The notes beneath the pieces are model-generated. The model saw only the letters and a list, made by a program, of their open reading frames with translations, searched no databases and was not told where the DNA came from. Both the position numbers and the translations under genes were made by a program. DNA of 64,000 nt from Lutispora sp003527145 (GTDB lineage: Bacteria > Bacillota > Clostridia > Lutisporales > Lutisporaceae): contig JASBZB010000002.1 of the NCBI GenBank assembly GCA_029983695.1, positions 127,816 to 191,815 on the forward strand, in the 5' to 3' direction. This document shows, in pieces, positions 44,120-52,979 of the stretch (position 1 is the first letter of the stretch; each line of letters starts with the position of its first letter).

Positions 44120-45349
44120 CTAATGATACAGCGGCATAGCCCACAAGTCTTTTGGTGTATCAATTCGATCAATGTCCAACAGATTTAATTTACCTTCTAC
44201 ATCCATAAGCAAATATTTTGAAATATCTAGTTTTATGACATTTGTAAAAAAGACATCCTTGATTGCCGCCTCATCATTTAGATACCAATTTCCGAAATTC
44301 TCTTCAAGTAAGTATATGATTCCATCTTCACTTAAAACTACAGCTGTACCTTTTTTAGATTGAACATCAAACAAATTGCCTTTTAAATTGCCCAATTCTA
44401 TTTTTACGGTTTTTGCATCTTCATATAGAGAAAACATCTTAAGATGCCCTTTATTTCCTATCGCCATAAGGGAACTCTTGCTGCCATTTTCATCCTCCAG
44501 GCATCTAATTTGCCTTATTTCATCATTTAGAAAATTAATTTTTTCTTTAATGGTAAGCTGCTTGTTCTCATATTTGATAAAATATAATTCCCCCATTTTT
44601 GTCCCAGCTGCAAAATAATCGTCACTTATTTTTTCCAATGCAGTCCAATTTGGAATAGTGCAACATATATCTTTATGAAAAACAAGACGATATTCATCTT
44701 TTTCTTTTATTATTTTAAGTAAGTTTAACTTTTCGTCTCCATTTTCCACTGCAAATAAATTATCATTAATTGCTAAACACCTTCCAAATCCATTAAAATC
44801 ATGTTCTGTTTGAATCCTTTTAACTTTAACCTGTCCATTAACATCAGGCATTTGGCTAAAATTATCGCTTGAAAGCAGATAGCATCCCCCTCTGACTCCA
44901 AAAAGCAAAATTTCTTTATCATTCAATTTATATATAAAGGAAACCCTCTCTTTTATTTCTTTAATAGGGGAGCTCCACTCTCCTTCAATTTGATTATTAT
45001 CAGAATCATCTGCAATATAAAAAAATTGAACTTTTCCATCTATACCGCTTGTAATAAAAAGATTTTCATTAATCCTCAATGCAGTTTGTAAGAAACTATC
45101 AAAACTAAAGGCTCCCAATTGTTTTATGGGTTTTATCTGCATTGATGTCTTTTTTATATTATTTGCATAAACCCGGTAATAGGGAATTAATTCAGTTAAT
45201 AAATCTTGTTCTATTTGTGAAAGTTTGTCCAATTGTTCTTGGAAGCTATCATCCAAAATCCCGTTCGTTAGGCATCCATCCAGCTTTTTTCTTAAATCTT
45301 TAACCTGATTCTTGAAATCCTTTCTGTCTACTGACAAATTCATTTTCAC
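44120..45349 (-). CDS. Beta-propeller-like protein of the AAA+/VWA module
   Basis: 409 residues from GTG 45349, which overlaps the ATPase stop (GTGA); ATG 45343 is an alternative. The first ~75 residues are helical/coiled coil (KNQVKDLRKKLDG...), and the rest is a repeated beta pattern with blades of the form F-x-A/V-G-x-x-x-G-x-L/V-x-F/L (ENLFITSGIDGKVQFFYI, DDYFAAGTKMGELYFIKY, SLMAIGNKGHLKMFSL, GTAVVLSEDGIIYLLEE). Likely a six- or seven-bladed propeller with WD-like weak repeats. Cytoplasmic. I know no named family; as middle gene it may sense or recruit the substrate. Confidence 0.75.
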   Translation of the reverse strand: MKMNLSVDRKDFKNQVKDLRKKLDGCLTNGILDDSFQEQLDKLSQIEQDLLTELIPYYRVYANNIKKTSMQIKPIKQLGAFSFDSFLQTALRINENLFITSGIDGKVQFFYIADDSDNNQIEGEWSSPIKEIKERVSFIYKLNDKEILLFGVRGGCYLLSSDNFSQMPDVNGQVKVKRIQTEHDFNGFGRCLAINDNLFAVENGDEKLNLLKIIKEKDEYRLVFHKDICCTIPNWTALEKISDDYFAAGTKMGELYFIKYENKQLTIKEKINFLNDEIRQIRCLEDENGSKSSLMAIGNKGHLKMFSLYEDAKTVKIELGNLKGNLFDVQSKKGTAVVLSEDGIIYLLEENFGNWYLNDEAAIKDVFFTNVIKLDISKYLLMDVEGKLNLLDIDRIDTPKDLWAMPLYH

Positions 45350-47457
45350 TTTTCTCCTTCATTATCTTCTAAGTATTCAAGCAGATCTTTGGAATGCTCT
45401 AAATGAGATAATTGCTGATCTAGTTTTTGATATTTTTTCGCATCAATCCGCAGTGAATCATCAATATCAGTTTTAAAGCTTTCCTTTAGTCCTTTTGGCA
45501 AAGTTCTCCTCAGGGTTCCTTTCCCAAATACCAGATGAACTACGTCTAAATAGCTTAAAGTTTCTATTGCTGGGCGAACATAGTGATATGGGCGGGTACG
45601 AATTTCGTCATATGTTGTCGTTGATTCTCCTATGCCTTTTGTCTCAATCTTCCATCCTTCTACTGCAGGGAAAAAGCCAAAACGCACCGCTTGTGAGAGA
45701 ATATAGTTTTGGTCGTCAGGATAAGTTATTGAACTAATAAAACCATCCCACAAAGCCTTGCTCAAGTCTTTTTCTTCGCCTTGATTCCAATCACCTAATA
45801 CGTGCAAAATATTTCGGATTGATAATACAGATTCTCTAAGCTCCGGTTCATCCAGCCCGGAATCTTTTTCAACTTCATTTTCCTTCCACTTGCCCATAAA
45901 AACATTCTGAGTAACCCTGCACAACTGAGAAAAGCGAAACAATTCTTCTAATGTTCTTTTGGAATCAGGAATATGAATATTCCCATTTTTGTCAGCCAAT
46001 TGTGCTATTATTATTCTAAAAAGTTCATTCTCCCACAGGAACTCTTGATCTTCCAACGAACCAGTTATCTTTTGAGGCACATAATTGTATTCAATCGTTA
46101 CAAATCGTGATTTAAAGGCTGGATTCAGCTCATTTGTTCCATCATAATTGACCATTTGGGTTGATAGATTTCCTGTGCCGATAAATCCAAATCCAGGTTT
46201 AATCAAAACAGGGCCAACTCCTGTAATGTAAGCCGTACTTCCTGCATGACGCTGCAATATATCATTCAAAGCAATTAAGTTTTGCATGGCAATTGTATTT
46301 AATTCGTCTACGATTACAGGGCGGCCTTCCTTTACTGCGATTAAAATTTCTCTTTCTATTTTTTTAATTACAGTGCCAAAGCTGCTATTGCTTGCTACAA
46401 GTAAATCAGAAAAACTCTTCCATATCTGAATCTTAAGCTGCAGCTGCTCTTCATCTGTCATCTGCTCCAATCTTGCTTTGTGCTCATCCATCCACTTATA
46501 AAAATCTCCTATAATCATATTCAGATAATCCGCATAGGATCCCTGTGAGAAACTGTGTGTAAGGGACAAGGTTTTCTCCACAAACATATCTTCGTAGGTT
46601 AAATTATGTGAACCAGATATAAATAGCGGCTGTAAAGCTTCTATTTCCTCTTTACTTCCATTGGTTAATATATTTTTATAGTAGAGCTTTCTTTCTTCAT
46701 TAAATTCTTTAAATTTTTGAATGGCATCTTTTTCTTTCACATTTGGATTGGCAGAAAACCATTCCTCCATTTTGTCTTCTAATTCTTTTTGCATTTTATT
46801 TTGGATAGTAAAATCCATAGCTGCTTCAGTTGCTAATTGGGTTTTACCGCTTCCTAAATGTCCTACAATATATACAGGAACACCTAAATTCAGTGAGTCT
46901 ATTACTTTTTGTTTTGCTTTAACTACATAAGGGACAGTTACTAAACGCTGTTGGTGTTGAGTCTGTATATCTCTTATCAATTGACGTTTATAATAAAATT
47001 CCCAGGCTTCCGGAGAGTTTTCTAGGATTTTCTCTAATTCTCTTTCCAGTTTTTCTATGCGATCAATGCGATATCTTGTAGCTGAATTACTCCCGTATGG
47101 GCCGTAATTATTACTCTCGCTATTAACTCTCCTCTCGAATCGAAGAAAAAACCTTTCATATTCTATTAAATTTTCAATTTCTAGTATCTTTTTTCCCACA
47201 TTTACTGTTTCTTCTTCTACATAAGCTTTATACTTATCGTAATAAATATTATTTTTTTTAGAATCAGGAGCATTTTTGTCATCTCCTTCTTCAAATTTTC
47301 GAAAAGTTTTAAAAAACGATCCTTGTTCTTCTATTTTTTTATTATTCTCATATTCTAATGATTTTAAGGCTTCCCTGCGCAAATCATCTTCATACCAGCT
47401 TTGCATTTCTTCTATAGTAGGAATATAATCTTGCTTAATATTTTTTTGCTCTTTCAT
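45346..47457 (-). CDS. MoxR-type AAA+ ATPase of the three-gene module
   Basis: About 703 residues from ATG 47457 (GGAGG 7 bases upstream). A long helical N-terminus (about 1-185), then AAA+ with Walker A VGHLGSGKT (about 205), a 100-residue insert, Walker B RPVIVDELN (about 375), sensor-1 GFIGTGNLST and arginine-finger NPAFKSRF, typical of MoxR helix-2-insert ATPases. Unusually large for MoxR (normally ~330). First gene of the operon, coupled by overlap to the propeller gene. It probably forms a hexameric remodeller working with the VWA protein, comparable to RavA-ViaA. Confidence 0.87.
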   Translation of the reverse strand: MKEQKNIKQDYIPTIEEMQSWYEDDLRREALKSLEYENNKKIEEQGSFFKTFRKFEEGDDKNAPDSKKNNIYYDKYKAYVEEETVNVGKKILEIENLIEYERFFLRFERRVNSESNNYGPYGSNSATRYRIDRIEKLERELEKILENSPEAWEFYYKRQLIRDIQTQHQQRLVTVPYVVKAKQKVIDSLNLGVPVYIVGHLGSGKTQLATEAAMDFTIQNKMQKELEDKMEEWFSANPNVKEKDAIQKFKEFNEERKLYYKNILTNGSKEEIEALQPLFISGSHNLTYEDMFVEKTLSLTHSFSQGSYADYLNMIIGDFYKWMDEHKARLEQMTDEEQLQLKIQIWKSFSDLLVASNSSFGTVIKKIEREILIAVKEGRPVIVDELNTIAMQNLIALNDILQRHAGSTAYITGVGPVLIKPGFGFIGTGNLSTQMVNYDGTNELNPAFKSRFVTIEYNYVPQKITGSLEDQEFLWENELFRIIIAQLADKNGNIHIPDSKRTLEELFRFSQLCRVTQNVFMGKWKENEVEKDSGLDEPELRESVLSIRNILHVLGDWNQGEEKDLSKALWDGFISSITYPDDQNYILSQAVRFGFFPAVEGWKIETKGIGESTTTYDEIRTRPYHYVRPAIETLSYLDVVHLVFGKGTLRRTLPKGLKESFKTDIDDSLRIDAKKYQKLDQQLSHLEHSKDLLEYLEDNEGEK

Positions 47458-47504
47458 AGAAGTTTCCTCCATTTTATGATGTTTATTATAATAATTGCAT
47501 ATAA

Positions 47505-47542
47505 ATTAAAATCCCGATTTTTTTGAAATTCGGGATTTTAAT
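47505..47542 (-). terminator. Terminator after the oleate hydratase gene
   Basis: 13-bp arms ATTAAAATCCCGA (47505-47517) and TCGGGATTTTAAT (47530-47542), about 25 bases past the stop at 47567. Confidence 0.85.
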
Positions 47543-47566
47543 CAAATTATCTAATTCTAAATGTAA

Positions 47567-49360
47567 TTAAATAATTCCATATTCTTTCAATAACTTTTCA
47601 ATTTCTGTTCCAGCTATTTGCTTTTGAATTTTACGTTTAACTAATGGCGGCAAATCCATTTTTGGTTTTTCACCATCCAATAAGTTCAAACCTGCATTTA
47701 ACAAATAGCGGATATCATATCTCGAAGCAAATACCTCGGGAACTCCTTTTTCAACTCCAGTCAATACATATACTGCTTCCATTGCTGTACGTCCTGAGTA
47801 TTCGATAGTAAATACAGTATCACGTCCCGGATCATCCAATGTTTCAGTAAATTGTCCAAGGAAAGCAAAGTTTACTGCATTCTTTGGTACAACATAAGGA
47901 CGATCTCCAAATTCACGAGGCATAAACATTGATGTAATAAATGGCATCATAACAGGAACTGCAGTACAGCTTTCTGCCAATTCTTCTATTTTATCTGTAG
48001 GAACCCCTATATGATATAACCATTCTTTTGTAATTTCCTTACCGGTGCAATCCCTTAAAGGTTTTTTAATATAATCTCCAGGAACATCAGTGAACAATCC
48101 ATATACCCAAACAACAACGTCTTTTTCAGGTTGACCATAGTATTGTTCTTGACGGTTTATAGTCCAGCTCATCAACCAGGAAGAGTCAACTGCTGTGACT
48201 ATACCGCCTGTTACAGTGCGTCCAGTATATGGGGAACGTTTTGTAATCTTTTCAATATATTCAGGAACACGTTCATCATGACAAGTTACTGTACAAGATT
48301 CCCAATTAGATTTTTCTGTACTTGTGCAGAACTTATCTGGATTTCCAAATTCATCACATTGAGCTGCTATATTTCTCCACAAAGTCCAACATCCTTTTGG
48401 TTCCTTGTTAAATGGAGCTGGAGTATTGTCATCACCATATCCACTACCTTCAGTCATGGAACCATTGGTAATAAGTACTAAGTCATTTTCTGTTAAGTCA
48501 ATAGAAATATCATTTCCTCTTTTATCCCTTGCAACTATTCTATTTGCAACTTTTTTATCATTTGAAATTGAGAACTCAACGTTATCAACAGTGACTCCAT
48601 ATTCAAATTTAGCACCATGGTCTTCCAAATATTTAACCATAGGCTTTACAAATGAAGTGTACTGATCATGGCGTGAAAATTGTAGTGCTGAAAGATCTGT
48701 TAAGCCGTCAACATGATGGATGAAACGATTCATATATAATTTCATCTCTAAAGCACTATGCCAGTTCTCAAAAGCAAACATTGTTCTCCATATTGTCCAG
48801 AAATCAGTGTTTAAAAGCTCTTCAGAAAAAATATCTTCAATGGATTTGTTTTGAAGTTCTTCATCTGTCATCATTGTAAAAGCAGCTATTTCTTTTGCCA
48901 AGTCTTGACCTAAATTGAATTTTCCATTATCATAGCGTTCGCCTTGGTTATTAGTAATACGGCAATTGCTAAAATTTGGGTCGTCATGATTTGTATAATA
49001 GAAATAGTCTAACACGGTCATATTGGGATCTTCTGTAGATGGCAAGGAACTAAACAAATCCCATAAAACCTCAAAATGATGTCCCTGTTCACGTCCGCCA
49101 CGTGCCACATAACCAATGTTTTGGCGAACTTGGCCGTCCAAACATCCTCCAGGAATATCTAATTGCTCTAAAAAAGTAATCTTACTTCCATCCATGTGAG
49201 CGTCACGAATCAAAAAACAGCCAGCAGCCAAAGCACCAATTCCTGTACCAATTAAATAAGCCTTTTTATCATCAATTCCTTCAGGCTTTCTTGCATTTAC
49301 TAAAGAATGATAATTTCCATTTGTAAGTGTAAGCCTATCATCATGTGTTTTTAGTTTCAT
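47567..49360 (-). CDS. ohyA: Oleate hydratase (fatty acid double-bond hydratase)
   Basis: 597 residues, family-typical. FAD-binding start YLIGTGIGALAAGCFLIRD, then LEQLDIPGGCLDG, and the signature ARGGREQGHHFEVLWDLF (most relatives have GGREMENHFECLWD). Further family blocks: SMTEGSGYGD, RQEQYYGQPE, CTAVPVMMPFITSMFMPR and GQFTETLDDPGRDTVFTIEYS. It adds water to the cis-9 bond of oleic or related acids, a detoxification of unsaturated fatty acids. It follows a TetR gene on the same strand, with an operator-like palindrome between them. Confidence 0.95.
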   Translation of the reverse strand: MKLKTHDDRLTLTNGNYHSLVNARKPEGIDDKKAYLIGTGIGALAAGCFLIRDAHMDGSKITFLEQLDIPGGCLDGQVRQNIGYVARGGREQGHHFEVLWDLFSSLPSTEDPNMTVLDYFYYTNHDDPNFSNCRITNNQGERYDNGKFNLGQDLAKEIAAFTMMTDEELQNKSIEDIFSEELLNTDFWTIWRTMFAFENWHSALEMKLYMNRFIHHVDGLTDLSALQFSRHDQYTSFVKPMVKYLEDHGAKFEYGVTVDNVEFSISNDKKVANRIVARDKRGNDISIDLTENDLVLITNGSMTEGSGYGDDNTPAPFNKEPKGCWTLWRNIAAQCDEFGNPDKFCTSTEKSNWESCTVTCHDERVPEYIEKITKRSPYTGRTVTGGIVTAVDSSWLMSWTINRQEQYYGQPEKDVVVWVYGLFTDVPGDYIKKPLRDCTGKEITKEWLYHIGVPTDKIEELAESCTAVPVMMPFITSMFMPREFGDRPYVVPKNAVNFAFLGQFTETLDDPGRDTVFTIEYSGRTAMEAVYVLTGVEKGVPEVFASRYDIRYLLNAGLNLLDGEKPKMDLPPLVKRKIQKQIAGTEIEKLLKEYGII

Positions 49361-49386
49361 TTTATCTCCTTCTTTCTAAATTTTTA

Positions 49387-49405
49387 ATAGTCTTCTAAAG
49401 ACTAT
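49387..49405. promoter_or_regulatory. Palindromic operator upstream of ohyA
   Basis: Perfect 8-3-8 dyad ATAGTCTT-CTA-AAGACTAT, 26 bases before the ohyA ATG. Size and symmetry suit a TetR-family dimer; the TetR gene is adjacent. Confidence 0.7.
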
Positions 49406-49510
49406 AATCATATTTGGATTTCTTTCTTTAACTTTGTGAATAGTTGCTGTCTGTATGATTTGCTTATACTTATAATATAGCTTCTTTATGTCTTTCACAT
49501 TAGATAAACA

Positions 49511-49543
49511 AACTGCGGTGTTCGAAATTCGAACACCGCAGTT
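49511..49543 (-). terminator. Terminator after the TetR gene
   Basis: Perfect 15-bp arms (49511-49525 and 49529-49543) with a 3-base core, followed on the minus strand by TTTGTTTATC. Lies 14 bases past the TetR stop. Confidence 0.85.
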
Positions 49544-49556
49544 AATTTGTCTAATA

Positions 49557-50129
49557 TTAAGGCATTGAGATTAAACCAGCACTTCGCTTAAGGGATAGGG
49601 CAATGTATCCATCGAAGAGCTGCCCGATTCGTCTGACGATAGTATCAGGGTCTTCCTTCATTCCGGAAGCAATCCAGCGTAATACCATTTCAGTGAGGGC
49701 ACACTGATAAAAGGAGGCAATCAGTTTTTTATCCCCTGAAGAGGCTGGGATATCGCCGCTTACTTTTTCAACATACCGAATCATGACATTTCCTGATACA
49801 TTGTATATATAGTCCTCTAATTCTTCTCTTTGCATGGAATTATATACATGATAAATAGCTTTTTTGTTTTCTAAAGCAAACTTAGCAGCCACAATAAAGC
49901 TTTCTTCCCAAGAGAGTGTATCATTATATTCATCAATGACTGTCTGAAGTTCTGTTTGGAAGATCTCTGACAGAATTGCATAAATATCTGTATAGTAATA
50001 ATAAAAAGTATTTCTGTTGATCTCACATTCTTTAACAATAGCCGTAACTGTGATTTTGTTAAGCGGAAGCTCATTCAGCATCTTTATGAATGCCTCACGA
50101 ATCATTTTTCTGGTATATTGCTGTGCCAA
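49557..50129 (-). CDS. TetR family regulator
   Basis: 190 residues, TTG start with GGAGG 7 bases upstream. N-terminal HTH KITVTAIVKECEINRNTFYYYY (about 25-46) and a C-terminal domain resembling the TetR_C_33 type seen in Firmicutes (for example LIASFYQCALTEMVLRWI and ending KRSAGLI). Probably represses ohyA via the palindrome at 49387-49405 in response to fatty acids; this link is inference from location. Confidence 0.9.
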   Translation of the reverse strand: MAQQYTRKMIREAFIKMLNELPLNKITVTAIVKECEINRNTFYYYYTDIYAILSEIFQTELQTVIDEYNDTLSWEESFIVAAKFALENKKAIYHVYNSMQREELEDYIYNVSGNVMIRYVEKVSGDIPASSGDKKLIASFYQCALTEMVLRWIASGMKEDPDTIVRRIGQLFDGYIALSLKRSAGLISMP

Positions 50130-50265
50130 GTCGCCGCCTCCTTAATGCATTGTCTGCATTCAAAATTATAACACATGGTAAGTTATTTGCAAATAAACTG
50201 CTATCACATGATCACGGCAAAATTTAGTCCAAGCTTTTTTAGCTAGGTTGAGTAAAGCTGCATGC

Positions 50266-50769
50266 TCATTGGGTAATTGAGGTATTGCCCATTCTGGCTA
50301 AAGTTAAAATTACATTGCGTTCATCACCTTTAATATCCGCTATCAACCCGGGTAAAGATTCTTTAATCGCTCTTCGTATGTCTGTCATTGGTACAGGCTC
50401 AAGTACTTCTGTTGCTTTTGGTCCAGAAAGATTAATGCCATTTTTTCTTACTTGATTTATAACTGTAACTTCAAGTGGTCTCATAGCATTTGTGTTTCCT
50501 ATTTTCCCAGATATAGTCATTAGCCTATCTGTAAGTTCTCTTCGAGTTCTTTCAGATAAACTATGATTTGTTACCACCAAAATATCTACATCGCTATTAA
50601 TGCGTAAACCTTCCATTACAGCAGAACCATATAAATATACCCCAACTAATATACTATCAAGCAGTTCCTCTATAATTTTTAATGCTTGAATTGCTTCTTT
50701 CGGTATTTTTTTGTTACTCAAATATATACTCAACTGAGATCTCCTTTCATCTAAAACTATATTTAACAC
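50266..50769 (-). pseudogene. AadA/ANT(9)-like aminoglycoside nucleotidyltransferase with internal deletion
   Basis: 167 residues instead of about 260. The first part has the nucleotidyltransferase core GVYLYGSAVMEGLRINSDVD (D-x-D follows) and RTRRELTDRLMTISGKIG, RPLEVTVINQ; it then jumps to GPKATEVLEPVPMTDIRRAI and GDERNVILTLARM, skipping about 50 residues normally found between, and stops just after where AadA continues for about 70 more. The frame is open but the enzyme is very unlikely to be active. Confidence 0.8.
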
Positions 50770-50902
50770 TCCTTTCTACCTCTTATTGGTGCTTTAAAAA
50801 TATTTAATGCGGTCATAATGCTACTTAATACCATTCGCTCGTTCCATGATTTCCTGGACTATTGATGTTTTGGCATCTGCGTAGTGCTGTACATGCCGCC
50901 AC

Positions 50903-51003
50903 TTATTCTTTTCTCGCTGCATCGATCACCTTTTGAATAAATTCTGTTTTTGAGCGTGTATATTCCTCCATGGTGTTGCCATTTTTTATAGCGGCTCTCT
51001 TTT
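50903..51003 (-). pseudogene. Short C-terminal remnant, possibly GrpB family
   Basis: Open stretch with no start reads KKRAAIKNGNTMEEYTRSK then TEFIQKVIDAARKE-stop. The Y-x3-K-x2-FI-x-x-x-x-x-A ending resembles the GrpB/nucleotidyltransferase-like family. Weak. Confidence 0.25.
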
Positions 51004-51032
51004 TTACTTATCCATATCTGAATCCTCTAAAG

Positions 51033-51164
51033 CTACAACTCAGGTTTAGAGGCTGGCTTCCCTGCCTCAATCAGCACTTTATTACAGAGCATAAATATAC
51101 CAAGTACAAAAATCAGTAAGCCTGTACCTATGAAAAGCCATTTTATCTTAATAATGTCCGAAAT
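51033..51164 (-). CDS. Short membrane ORF without standard start codon
   Basis: A 43-residue frame with one strong membrane helix (WLFIGTGLLIFVLGIFML) and a Lys/Pro tail ends at 51033. No ATG, GTG or TTG is available; an ATT at 51164 overlaps the stop of the upstream gene with GGAAA near. It may be a gene remnant or a translationally coupled peptide. Confidence 0.2.
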   Translation of the reverse strand: MSDIIKIKWLFIGTGLLIFVLGIFMLCNKVLIEAGKPASKPEL

Positions 51165-51910
51165 TATTCATTTCCTTTATCAAGAGAACTTTTTACATAA
51201 TTTGAGATAGCCTCTTTAATAAACTCAGAAAAGCCTTCTTTTATCTCTTCAAGATGGTTTCGGAAAGCTTCGCTATTTATATAATAATTGCCAAGCTTCG
51301 CAAAGCGATCGAGAGTATAAATGCCACCATGAGTTTTGTTAAGATAGTTATGGTATTCCTTTACAGCCTTTTGAACCTTGATGGATGACGGTTCCTGTCC
51401 CACCAACTCAGCAAGCTTCTGCATATGCTTTTACATTGCATCTGATATATCCCGTTTCATGTCACCGGGCATACTGTTGAGAATCTCTGCACCGTAATTC
51501 ATTTCTTTTTCACTAAATAGCGCCGGATATTCTTTGACATCTTGCTCTAGGCTGCTCCACATAGCTTCATATGGTCTTTCTAAAATATCCGCTGTTTCAA
51601 ATACTGCCGTTTGAAGTAATATGAGCTTTTTATCGATCTTTTCTTTCTCTTTTTTTAGATGTTCAATTTGCATTTTAATTGCTGTTGCCCGATCATATGC
51701 AGGATCATCCATAATGGCCTTAATCTGCATAAGAGACAAGCCCATATCCTTTAAAAACAGGATCAGGTGCATCTGCAAAAAGTCGTTGCCGCTATATTCT
51801 CTTCGATTGTTTATATCACATCTGGATGGGGAAAGCAGACCGATTTCATCGTAATAGTGCAAGGTACGGATGCTTACTCCCATTAACTCAGCAAATTTTG
51901 TTATTTTCAT
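51164..51910 (-). pseudogene. MerR-TipAS regulator split by one in-frame stop
   Basis: Two pieces, 51431-51910 (159 residues) and 51164-51424 (86 residues), are in the same frame and separated by a single TAA at 51431-51433 plus two codons. Together they give a full-length MerR HTH (FAELMGVSIRTLHYYDEIGL), coiled coil and TipAS domain. One base change restores the gene. The HTH part can still be made as a 159-residue protein and might bind DNA without ligand control. Divergent to hsp33, with a MerR-type dyad between. Confidence 0.85.
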
Positions 51911-51930
51911 AAATTCCCTCTAAAAAATAC

Positions 51931-51961
51931 TTGAACATAACGCTACGTTATATTTTAAACT
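51931..51961 (+). promoter_or_regulatory. MerR-type promoter of hsp33
   Basis: TTGAAC (51931-51936), 19-base spacer, TAAACT (51956-51961). Dyad ATAACG-CTA-CGTTAT (51937-51951) sits in the spacer. The 19-bp spacing is the hallmark of MerR-family activation. Confidence 0.82.
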
Positions 51962-51999
51962 TTATAAGAAACAGTAATTTATGTCAAGGAGTGATTGCT

Positions 52000-52854
52000 A
52001 TGAATAATTATGTTATAAATGCACTTGGATATAATAAACGAGCCCGCATTTTTTACAGTGAAACAACCGACCTCATAAGACAGGCTCAGGGTAATTTACA
52101 ACTTAACCAAACACTTGAGCCGGTATATCTGGAATTTATTACTGCAATGAGTATCCTCTCCGGTTCGCTTGTGGATAATGAAAAATTGTTTATTAAGTTT
52201 ACAGGTGACTGTTCTAACCGGCAAATGACAGGCTTAATTGATGCCAGCGGCAATATACGCGGCTTAATCAAGGAAGGGTTCACCCCTGCGCAAACTAAAG
52301 CAGTGTTTGGCAACCGCGGTTTTATCACTGTAAATCGAGATAACGGACGTTTCAGTGGATATACAGGAATTGTGGAAATGTCCTATGCCTCTGTTGCTAA
52401 GAATTTGGAGAATTATTTCAGAAAAAGTGAACAGCTGCCGACATATATGCGGTTGTTTCTGAATTTTGACAATAACAGAAATGCGGTATTGGCAAGAGGA
52501 GTAATGCTTCAGCTTTTACCTGGAGAAACCAAATCTATTATTTCGGATTTTAATAGCGTAATTACAAAAAATATAAGTCTTTTTCATAATCCGTATATTA
52601 GGATCGATGTAGATATGTGGGATAAACTTCTGAACTCAGACTTTGATTATATGTCTCAAAAACCTGTTCAGTATAAATGTGATTGTGTAAAAGAGCAGTA
52701 TTATGGCATTATCTTTTCGCTTTCACCGGCTGAAATAGATGAAATTATAAAAAACAAACAAACGCTTGAAGCTGCATGTTCCTCATGTGGCAAGAAATAT
52801 TGCTTTCCTTATAATGAAATTGCAGAGTTGTTCGGTATATCCGTTGCAAAGTAA
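52000..52854 (+). CDS. hslO: Redox-regulated chaperone Hsp33
   Basis: 284 residues from ATG 52000 with AAGGAG 8 bases upstream. N-terminal core with LTG-type segments (MTGLIDASGNIRGLI, GFITVNRDNGRFSGYTGIVE) and C-terminal zinc switch: CDCVKEQYY and CSSCGKKYC provide the CxC and CxxC cysteines. In the family, oxidation releases zinc and activates holdase activity. Divergent from a MerR-TipAS gene and controlled by a 19-bp-spacer promoter, which is unusual for hsp33. Confidence 0.93.
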   Translation: MNNYVINALGYNKRARIFYSETTDLIRQAQGNLQLNQTLEPVYLEFITAMSILSGSLVDNEKLFIKFTGDCSNRQMTGLIDASGNIRGLIKEGFTPAQTKAVFGNRGFITVNRDNGRFSGYTGIVEMSYASVAKNLENYFRKSEQLPTYMRLFLNFDNNRNAVLARGVMLQLLPGETKSIISDFNSVITKNISLFHNPYIRIDVDMWDKLLNSDFDYMSQKPVQYKCDCVKEQYYGIIFSLSPAEIDEIIKNKQTLEAACSSCGKKYCFPYNEIAELFGISVAK

Positions 52855-52877
52855 TATTTGTATTCAGGATTACCTTT

Positions 52878-52931
52878 GATTAGATGTCTAAAAGCCTTTA
52901 ACCATGAGCTTTTTGACATCTAATCTTTTTA
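52878..52931 (+). terminator. Terminator after hsp33
   Basis: Arms GATTAGATGTC (52878-52888) and GACATCTAATC (52915-52925) with an inner AAAAGC/GCTTTT stem and TTTTT tail. It can also end the aph gene from the other side. Confidence 0.85.
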
Positions 52932-52979
52932 TGCTCAAGTGCATCCGCAGAGATCAATTCTCTGCCTAAATCCTGAGAA

